A stretch of DNA of 16,178 nt from an uncultured Bacilli bacterium (lineage in GTDB: Bacteria; Bacillota_I; Bacilli_A; RF39; UBA660), in contig CANQMB010000016.1 of assembly GCA_947624845.1 (NCBI GenBank), positions 1 through 16,178 on the forward strand, given 5' to 3'. The position numbers and the translations under genes are program-made. The notes below the pieces were generated by a model. The model worked only from the letters and a program-made list of their open reading frames with translations, was not told the DNA's origin and made no database searches. Of the stretch, positions 11,012-16,178 are shown in pieces (position 1 is the stretch's first letter; each line of letters opens with the position of its first letter).

Positions 11012-13112
11012 AACAACTTCCCTTACATACACGAATTTTTTGATTAAATAAATCTTGATTATTCAATCGATGAGAAATAAAAATAATCGTCTTTTCTTTC
11101 AATAATGAAAACAAATTTTTGAGTATCTCTCGTTCCTTTTCAATATCTATCTGACTGGTTGCCTCATCTAATATATAAATGTCACTTTCCTTTAAAATAC
11201 TACGCGCTAAAATTAACCGCTGTCGCTCCCCACCACTTAAATTGAAACCATTTTCTTCAATAATAGTAGAAAGGCCTAAAGAAGAATGATCGATTATTTC
11301 ACGCAATTGCATTTTTTCAATCACTAAATCTAGTGCATCGGCAGAAATTTCTCTTTCTAATAAAAGATTGTATTTTATTGTATTCGTAAATAAATATTCA
11401 TTTTGTGAAACATAGGTAATTCTACTTCGCAATGTATTTAAGTGATAATGATTAATATCCATACCATTAATTTTGATTTGTCCATATGGAACTTCAACAT
11501 AACGTAGTAAAGATTTTACTAAAGTAGATTTCCCTCCGCCGCTATCTCCATAAATAAAAACTTTATTTCCATAGGGGATCTCTAAATTTATCTCTTTTAA
11601 TACAGGATAGGAATGATAGAAATAAGTAAAATTACAAAAACAAATATTTCCCGCTAAATTCTGATCAAAAAAATACTCTTTCATCGTAAATTTTTCTTTC
11701 GAAATACTAAACAGATCTTCAATCCGCTCTTTTGCAAGACGATAGGAAAAAAATTCTTTCAAAAAAGAAATTAAATTTGAAAAAATATTTTTTTCATACA
11801 TCAGTAAACTTTGAAAAATGATCATTTCACTTAATGAAAAATCTTCTTTAATCACAAATATAGTTGCCCAAAACAAAATGAATATCATCATAAAATTATC
11901 TAAATTATTTTTAAGAAAATTTTCTATATAAGAAAAGAAAGATATTTGGTAATGACGACTTAGAAATTTTTTATACTGCTGCAAAAATTTATCTTGAACT
12001 TGTTTTTCCATATGTAATCCCTTCATAGCATCGACCGCCGAAAGGACTTCAATTAAATAAGAATTTAATTTTTCTTCTTGCAATAAATACCTCTTTCTTC
12101 TTTTTTTATAGGGCTTTGAACATAAAACCTCTAAAAAAAGAAACAGAATAAAAAAGAAAATTAAATAAACCGTCAATCTAAAGTTTAAATGGATGAGTAA
12201 CATCAAAAAGAATATAAAAGAAAAACATTCTGGAATCACCAACGAAATCATAATAGCAACAAAATTTTTTACACCTCCTAAATCTTTAAATCTTGTTAAT
12301 ATTTCTCCCGTTGTCCGATTCTTATAATAGAGATACGGAAATGAAATAATTTGGTCAAAAACTTGACTAGTTAAAGAAAAATCATAAGTATCACTCCATT
12401 TTAGAAGAAATAAATTTCGAATTAGCTGAGAAAACTCTTTTAATAAGAAAATAAATAAAATAGCAATGCTTATAGTACTAGCATTCGAAATACTATTTAA
12501 GGAAATGGCATATTCCATTAAATATTTAAAATGATAAGCACTCAAAATTTGGAATATTAAAAATAAAAAACTGAAGATAAAAGCTAAAATAAGTGGAGAG
12601 TGCCGTTTTTTTATCTGTTTTAAAATTGTTTCTTTTACTACTTTTTTTACTGTCATAGTTGGAATTTGCTTTTGAGGTTTTAATAAAATATATTGATGGC
12701 TAGAAATAAAATTAAATTCATGAAAAGAAAGGATCTTTTTTCCTTTGGCAGGATCCATAATTAATAGTTTTTGATTTTTAAAATCAATATCATAAATGAC
12801 AATAAAATGTTGATAGCTTTTATTAATAATAACATGCGCAATACAAGGTAATTTCTCATTATTCAAATCTTGTATATCTCCAAAAACACCTTGACAAGAA
12901 AACCCTAAAAAAGAAGCGGCTTCAATCAAATGATAAGCAGTAACACCATTTTTAGTCGTGTTCGTTAGCTCTTTTAAATACTCCTTTCCAACCTGTCCTC
13001 CATAACTTTTAATAATGGAAAGAAGGGCGCTAACGCCACAGTCTTTAATTCCATCTTGAAGAACAACACTTACTTTTTTCCCAATTATTTCACCTCCTGT
13101 CTTATTATTCAT
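10995..13112 (-). CDS. Bacteriocin ABC exporter with N-terminal C39 peptidase
   Basis: A peptidase-containing ABC transporter that cuts double-glycine leaders and exports the mature peptides. Numbered from the ATG at 13112 (705 aa): the C39 domain covers about 12-145 with oxyanion Gln19, catalytic Cys25 (QDGIKDCGVSALL), His102 and Asp120. Membrane segments lie between about 173 and 450. The ATPase has Walker A GDSGGGKST (522-530), signature LSGGERQR (625-632), Walker B IYILDEA (645-651) and the H-loop His681. The ATG at 13112 has no ribosome site. AGGAGGTGA stands inside the frame, 7 bases before an in-frame ATT at 13083-13085, and that ATT gives the usual N-terminus of the family (about 696 aa). 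The end overlaps the accessory gene. Confidence 0.93.
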   Translation of the reverse strand: MNNKTGGEIIGKKVSVVLQDGIKDCGVSALLSIIKSYGGQVGKEYLKELTNTTKNGVTAYHLIEAASFLGFSCQGVFGDIQDLNNEKLPCIAHVIINKSYQHFIVIYDIDFKNQKLLIMDPAKGKKILSFHEFNFISSHQYILLKPQKQIPTMTVKKVVKETILKQIKKRHSPLILAFIFSFLFLIFQILSAYHFKYLMEYAISLNSISNASTISIAILFIFLLKEFSQLIRNLFLLKWSDTYDFSLTSQVFDQIISFPYLYYKNRTTGEILTRFKDLGGVKNFVAIMISLVIPECFSFIFFLMLLIHLNFRLTVYLIFFFILFLFLEVLCSKPYKKRRKRYLLQEEKLNSYLIEVLSAVDAMKGLHMEKQVQDKFLQQYKKFLSRHYQISFFSYIENFLKNNLDNFMMIFILFWATIFVIKEDFSLSEMIIFQSLLMYEKNIFSNLISFLKEFFSYRLAKERIEDLFSISKEKFTMKEYFFDQNLAGNICFCNFTYFYHSYPVLKEINLEIPYGNKVFIYGDSGGGKSTLVKSLLRYVEVPYGQIKINGMDINHYHLNTLRSRITYVSQNEYLFTNTIKYNLLLEREISADALDLVIEKMQLREIIDHSSLGLSTIIEENGFNLSGGERQRLILARSILKESDIYILDEATSQIDIEKEREILKNLFSLLKEKTIIFISHRLNNQDLFNQKIRVCKGSCYEEKI
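13083..13098 (-). promoter_or_regulatory. Strong ribosome site pointing to a non-standard start (ATT) of the exporter
   Basis: AGGAGGT at 13092-13098 is the best ribosome site near the exporter start. The in-frame codon at the ideal distance (7 bases) is ATT at 13083-13085; a TTG one base further is out of frame and stops after four codons. Possible readings are an ATT start, a missing base in the following G3/A6 run that would put the TTG in frame, or slippage there. Confidence 0.55.
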
Positions 13113-13131
13113 TTTTTTTATAAAAAACCCA

Positions 13132-13160
13132 AAAAAAAAGAACTTAATTTTCTTTTTTTT
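13132..13160 (-). terminator. A/T-rich hairpin, possible terminator before the exporter
   Basis: AAAAAAAAGAA (13132-13142) pairs with TTCTTTTTTTT (13150-13160) around a 7-base loop, an 11-bp stem with one G-C pair. On the minus strand it is followed by more T with a GGG between. It lies between the prepilin-like gene and the exporter. A TATAAA at 13117-13122 downstream could serve as the exporter -10 and would start transcription near 13110. Confidence 0.45.
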
Positions 13161-13177
13161 AAATGAAATGATACCTA

Positions 13178-13693
13178 TTAGTTTACAGAACTAATTTTAC
13201 ATGAAAAACCAGTTCCAGAAATAGTCGAATTGACAGTAAGCGTTTTTTCTGTATTATTTTCTACTACATAATTCATCATAGCAGCTTCTTCATTCAATTT
13301 ACCACTTTCAATAAAAGCAACTCCACGATTATTTTTTGACTCAAAAAGTTGAACTCCATAAACATATTTACTACCATCATATTTTATGGCAACAAAACTT
13401 TTATTTTTATCATAGGAAGTTCCTTCAGGACCTTTTTTAATTTCACTAATATCTAGACTTCCCATCTTAAAGACGACACAAGAACCAGATGCTGGTTTCT
13501 CAATTGTTTGAGACATTCGAAATTTATAATCCGCCTGAGTAACTAACTTCTTTGCATCTTCCACATAAGTAGTTCTTTTATTTCGATCCAAAATTCCCAT
13601 AACATTTGGAACAGCAATTCCCATAATAATTCCCAAAATAGATAAAGTCGTCAACAATTCTACTAAAGTAAAACCCATTTGCCTTTTCCTCAT
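13178..13693 (-). CDS. Prepilin-like protein with type IV pilin N-terminus
   Basis: A 171-aa secreted or pseudopilus-type subunit. Residues 1-7 (MRKRQMG) are a basic prepilin leader ending in the Gly where prepilin peptidase cuts. Then comes the class III signal helix FTLVELLTTLSILGIIMGIAVP with the conserved Glu at position 5 of the mature chain (E12). The C-terminal globular part has two cysteines (C72 and C165) that could form a disulfide, and no close match to ComGC. I keep the first ATG because the basic leader needs it, although the ribosome site is weak. No other pilus gene is in the window. It has an extended -10 promoter and stands upstream of the bacteriocin cassette; a shared role is not shown. 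Confidence 0.8.
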   Translation of the reverse strand: MRKRQMGFTLVELLTTLSILGIIMGIAVPNVMGILDRNKRTTYVEDAKKLVTQADYKFRMSQTIEKPASGSCVVFKMGSLDISEIKKGPEGTSYDKNKSFVAIKYDGSKYVYGVQLFESKNNRGVAFIESGKLNEEAAMMNYVVENNTEKTLTVNSTISGTGFSCKISSVN

Positions 13694-13714
13694 TTTCTCA
13701 CATCCTACTATTTA

Positions 13715-13723
13715 AGTATAACA
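13715..13723 (-). promoter_or_regulatory. Extended -10 promoter of the prepilin-like gene
   Basis: On the minus strand TGTTATACT is an extended -10 (TATACT at 13715-13720). No good -35 is visible at 16-18 bases. It lies about 22 bases upstream of the gene start. Confidence 0.45.
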
Positions 13724-13758
13724 AATTTTAAAAAAAATAACATATTAATTTAAAATTT
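13723..13758 (-). terminator. A/T-only inverted repeat at the end of the glycosidase gene
   Basis: A perfect 10-bp inverted repeat pairs 13723-13732 with 13749-13758 around a 16-base loop that contains the stop codon (13745-13747) of the GHL10-type gene. With no G-C pair it would be a weak terminator, and it overlaps the promoter of the next gene. Confidence 0.3.
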
Positions 13759-14911
13759 CCTGTAAATTTTTAATTTCCTTCAAAGTATTCTCTACTTGAA
13801 TTTCTGGATTGACTAGATAATCGTATCGATAAAGAGAAAAACCCTTATATCGTTTTAAATTTCGTGCAATAATGATTTCTTTTTCTAATATATTACTTTC
13901 TTCAATCCACTCATTAGCACCGCTTTTAGCATAAGAATCAACAAGTCCAGTTTTGTAAAGTGCAAGTGTAAAATAAAGTTGTACTTCTTTCTTTTTTACT
14001 AAATTATTCCATTCTTGTACCACATCATAATAAGGTTTTGTTTCATTATAAAAACCATAATAAACTTGGGGCATTAAATAGTCAACATATCCTTTTTTCG
14101 CTGCCCATGTTCTTACATCCGCATATTGGCTTTCATAGTTATTTTCAATATTACCCTGAGGTGAAATTCCAAAAACGCAATTTTTCTTTTGATGAACGAT
14201 CTTATATACTCTTTGAATCAATTGATTGACTTGATTAATCCGATAATTATATAAACTTTCATCCGTACCACTTTCTTCATAACTGACCAAATCAATCGTC
14301 TTCGATGGATAAAAATAATCATCGAAATGAATTCCGTCAATATCATAATTTTGTACTAATTCTTCAACTCCTTGAGCAATTAAATTTTGAACTTCTAAAC
14401 TGGCCGGATTTAAATAAATACCCTTGTCAGGAATGATTTCGACATGAGAGGTCCCTAAAAAAGAATAAACGGGATTGGCCATACTAATTTTACTTAAATC
14501 GGTACTGCTTTGCACTCGATAAGGATTTATCCAAGCATGAACTTCAATATTATTTTGATGAGCAATTTTTATAAAATAAGAAAGAAAATCATAAGGAAGA
14601 ACATCTCCCTGATTTTGAACTACCGTTGTGGAAGATGGAAATATTTTAGATGGATAAATTGCATCGGCAAAAGGACGAACTTGTAATATTAACATATTAA
14701 AGTGATATTTTTTCATCGTATGAATTACATTTTGAATATTTTCTTTGCTTTCGTTTACATCTTTTAAATACAAATATCTTTTTACTTCAATATAAGAAAA
14801 AAAGATACCTCTTTTTTCTTCAGGTTGTTTTTTTACGTTTGGTTCTTCTTTCATCTGAAAACAAAGAAAAAGAGCAATACCAAAGATGAGAATCCAATAT
14901 CTATATTTCAT
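13745..14911 (-). CDS. GHL10-type (DUF187/YngK-like) glycoside hydrolase-like protein
   Basis: A 388-aa exported protein with a TIM-barrel domain of the glycosyl hydrolase-like 10 family. Residues 5-20 form a signal peptide or anchor; the Cys at 17 is not in a lipobox. Family blocks are LQVRPFADAIYPSK (76-89), HAWINPYRV (125-133), GIYLNPAS (164-171) and the acidic site IDGIHFDDYFYP (191-202), whose Asp pair 197/198 is the likely catalytic centre. YLMPQVYYGFYN follows near 285. Relatives act on cell-wall or extracellular glycans, but the substrate is not known. The start at 14911 has GGTGATG just upstream. It follows the DUF421 gene by 45 bases and may share its transcript. Confidence 0.88.
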   Translation of the reverse strand: MKYRYWILIFGIALFLCFQMKEEPNVKKQPEEKRGIFFSYIEVKRYLYLKDVNESKENIQNVIHTMKKYHFNMLILQVRPFADAIYPSKIFPSSTTVVQNQGDVLPYDFLSYFIKIAHQNNIEVHAWINPYRVQSSTDLSKISMANPVYSFLGTSHVEIIPDKGIYLNPASLEVQNLIAQGVEELVQNYDIDGIHFDDYFYPSKTIDLVSYEESGTDESLYNYRINQVNQLIQRVYKIVHQKKNCVFGISPQGNIENNYESQYADVRTWAAKKGYVDYLMPQVYYGFYNETKPYYDVVQEWNNLVKKKEVQLYFTLALYKTGLVDSYAKSGANEWIEESNILEKEIIIARNLKRYKGFSLYRYDYLVNPEIQVENTLKEIKNLQEILN

Positions 14912-14956
14912 ATCATCACCAAAAAAATCATATCAAAAGCTTATTAAAAAAATTGT

Positions 14957-15601
14957 CTATTCAACGGATTCATTTTTAATTAAAAATAATTTTTGATTCC
15001 GATAAAAGGCGTAAAATACACTTTCCTGATTTACTCCTTCTTCTTGTAGAGACTTTTTCAGCCATTCTTTATCTTTTTTTATTTGCAACAATACATCTTC
15101 TTGAATTTTTCCATCTAAAATAATTGGAAGAGGATAATCTCCATGTTTTTTATCTTTTTTCTCAAAAACAGAAAGTTTTCCTGAAGTTTCTAATATAGCA
15201 TAGTCTACTTCTTCAATACTTCTAATCCCCTTATCTCGAAGTTGAGTCAATAAATCATCTAAGTTATATCGCTGTTCTAACATCGTTTTAAAATCTACTT
15301 GACCTCGGTTGATAATCACAGAGGGTTCTCCTTCTAAAATAGTGCGAACATCACTATTTTTTAGAGATATTTTAGCCAAAATAATTTGAATGATCACTAA
15401 AGCAACCATCGGAATAATTGATAAAAAAATACTTTCTTTATATTTATCTATTGCAAGGGCTGCAAGTTCTGCAATTAAAATGGAAACAATCAAATCTAAA
15501 ATGCTGAGTTCCCCTACTTCTCTTTTTCCCATAAAACGATAGACAATCGTAATAATTACATAAAATAAAATTGTTCGCTCCAAAACCAAGAAATATTTCA
15601 T
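14957..15601 (-). CDS. DUF421 / YetF-domain membrane protein
   Basis: A 214-aa membrane protein with three N-terminal membrane segments (about 4-24, 32-52 and 56-76) followed by a cytoplasmic alpha-beta domain. Family hallmarks are MGKREVGELSILDLIVSILIAELA in the second-segment region (split by the helix), then RTILEGEPSVIINRGQVD and LDDLLTQLRDKGI. Proteins of this family occur in several copies in spore formers, and a related 2Duf protein affects spore heat resistance; no function can be read here. I chose the ATG at 15601 because AGAGGTGAAG stands just upstream; a frame extension to 15637 lacks a ribosome site and would add twelve polar residues. The TIGR04086-type gene is divergent, 76 bases away. 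Confidence 0.85.
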   Translation of the reverse strand: MKYFLVLERTILFYVIITIVYRFMGKREVGELSILDLIVSILIAELAALAIDKYKESIFLSIIPMVALVIIQIILAKISLKNSDVRTILEGEPSVIINRGQVDFKTMLEQRYNLDDLLTQLRDKGIRSIEEVDYAILETSGKLSVFEKKDKKHGDYPLPIILDGKIQEDVLLQIKKDKEWLKKSLQEEGVNQESVFYAFYRNQKLFLIKNESVE

Positions 15602-15622
15602 TTCTTCACCTCTAGTTCTATA

Positions 15623-15651
15623 TTGATAAAATGACATAAATTTTATACATT
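15623..15651 (+). promoter_or_regulatory. Possible promoter of the TIGR04086-type gene
   Basis: TTGATA (15623-15628) is 17 bases from TACATT (15646-15651), ahead of the AGAGGTG ribosome site at 15667-15673. The -10 is imperfect, so this is a weak call. The same 76-base region must hold the divergent DUF421 promoter, which I could not identify. Confidence 0.3.
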
Positions 15652-15677
15652 TTCATAAATTATAGTAGAGGTGTCAA

Positions 15678-16049
15678 ATGAATTTTATAAAAAAATTTTA
15701 CAAACTATACTTATTTACTTTATTATGGCTCGTCATCATGATATTTTTTACGAGTACTCTCTATTATTTTAATATTATAGGAATCGGTCTTTTCAAATGG
15801 TTGAATTTGATTAGTATTTTATCTATTATGTTAATTAGCGGAATAAAATTAGGTTCTCGCTGTGAAAAAAATGCCTATTTAGAAGGCGGAAAATTCTTTT
15901 TCTTAATTCTTCTCTTATTTGCCCTTCTGGATGTCACTTTATTTCGTAGTTCTATGGAACTGAAACTTCTCTTATATGATTTTATTCTTCTCATTACTGG
16001 AATTTTAGGAAGTATGATTGGTATTAATAAGGGAAGTTCAAAAAAATAA
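15678..16049 (+). CDS. TIGR04086-type small membrane protein
   Basis: A 123-aa integral membrane protein with four predicted membrane segments (about 11-36, 39-56, 71-88 and 96-115). Between segments two and three comes the stretch GIKLGSRCEKNAYLEGG, which resembles the glycine-rich loop of TIGR04086 family proteins; these are found in Bacillota and have no known function. The start is ATG at 15678 with AGAGGTG 4 bases upstream. It is the only plus-strand gene in the window. It is followed by two hairpins and faces the tRNA-Phe gene. The family call rests on size, layout and the loop, so moderate confidence. Confidence 0.72.
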   Translation: MNFIKKFYKLYLFTLLWLVIMIFFTSTLYYFNIIGIGLFKWLNLISILSIMLISGIKLGSRCEKNAYLEGGKFFFLILLLFALLDVTLFRSSMELKLLLYDFILLITGILGSMIGINKGSSKK

Positions 16050-16096
16050 ACGACTTTTTATAAGTCGTTTTCATTATACTCGAATTTTCGAGTTTT
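16041..16096. terminator. Double hairpin between the TIGR04086-type gene and tRNA-Phe
   Basis: The first hairpin pairs 16048-16056 with 16062-16070 (9 bp, 5-base loop). It begins inside the plus-strand stop codon (16047-16049) and has a T run after it; on the minus strand it is followed by six T (complement of 16041-16046). The second pairs 16078-16083 with 16088-16093 and is followed by TTT on the plus strand. The region can end transcription from both sides, the membrane protein gene and the tRNA. Confidence 0.8.
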
Positions 16097-16105
16097 CTAT
16101 CAAAC

Positions 16106-16178
16106 TGGTGGCTCCAGCGGGAATCGAACCAGCGACACAGGGATTTTCAGTCCCTTGCTCTACCGACTGAGCTATGAA
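16106..16178 (-). tRNA. tRNA-Phe (GAA), 5' end cut by the window
   Basis: The minus strand gives a tRNA with D arm AGCTCAGTCGGTAGAGC, a 5-bp anticodon stem AGGGA/TCCCT around loop CTGAAAA (anticodon GAA, Phe), T arm GCTGGTTCGATTCCCGC, acceptor TGGAGCC, discriminator A and an encoded CCA at 16106-16108. The first three acceptor bases, expected to be GGC, lie beyond 16178. Confidence 0.96.

Noticed and set aside
13745..14911. Lipoprotein signal in the GHL10-type protein (Cys17)
   Set aside because: The residue before the Cys is Leu, which does not fit a lipobox; an ordinary signal peptide or anchor is more likely.
15607..15673. Inverted repeat CACCTCTA / TAGAGGTG in the divergent region, as a possible operator
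   Set aside because: The two arms are simply the ribosome sites of the two divergent genes.
1..16178. CRISPR array, insertion sequence, prophage or integrase
   Set aside because: No regularly spaced repeats, transposase, integrase or phage structural gene was seen on either strand.

Overview
This window looks like chromosome from a low-GC Bacillota (Firmicute) with a compact genome. The order yqfC-yqfD-...-ybeY-era-yqzL-recO, with a glycyl-tRNA synthetase nearby, is the conserved neighbourhood known from Bacillus and its relatives. The rpsU-yqeY pairing, Shine-Dalgarno sites of the AGGAGGTGAT type, TATAAT promoters, a T-box riboswitch and an alpha2-type GlyRS all agree with that. The extreme AT bias, short gaps and overlapping genes suggest a reduced, perhaps gut-associated, Bacilli/Erysipelotrichia-like lineage. 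That placement is inference, since no rRNA is present.

Nearly everything is on the minus strand, so transcription runs from high to low coordinates. From right to left: a partial tRNA-Phe at the edge and, on the plus strand, a TIGR04086-type membrane protein ending in a shared terminator region (15678-16178). Next come a DUF421/YetF membrane protein, a GHL10-type glycosidase and a lone prepilin-like protein (13178-15601). Then there is a bacteriocin-type cassette (10158-13112). It holds an ABC exporter with an N-terminal C39 leader peptidase, a very short membrane-fusion-like accessory protein, two double-glycine-leader peptides and a small membrane protein that could be the immunity factor. 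All five genes overlap their neighbours.

After the cassette come rpsU, an HExxH putative metalloprotease and yqeY, each with its own promoter. The housekeeping run follows: yqfC, yqfD, a VanZ-family gene, ybeY, era, yqzL (28 aa), recO and a TPR protein (3266-8309). A second unit is driven by a consensus promoter and a T-box riboswitch whose T-box base fits tRNA-Gly. It holds a LOG-family nucleotide hydrolase and glyS. Last come rplS, with an L19-type leader, and lepB.

The most notable points are the bacteriocin cassette (including two genes found only by reading the gaps), the exporter start, where an ideal ribosome site points at an ATT codon, the much shortened Stem I of the glycine T-box, and terminator hairpins that repeatedly contain the stop codon of the gene they terminate. 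No gene-free stretch exceeds 300 bases once the small genes are included. No CRISPR array, insertion sequence or rRNA was seen.
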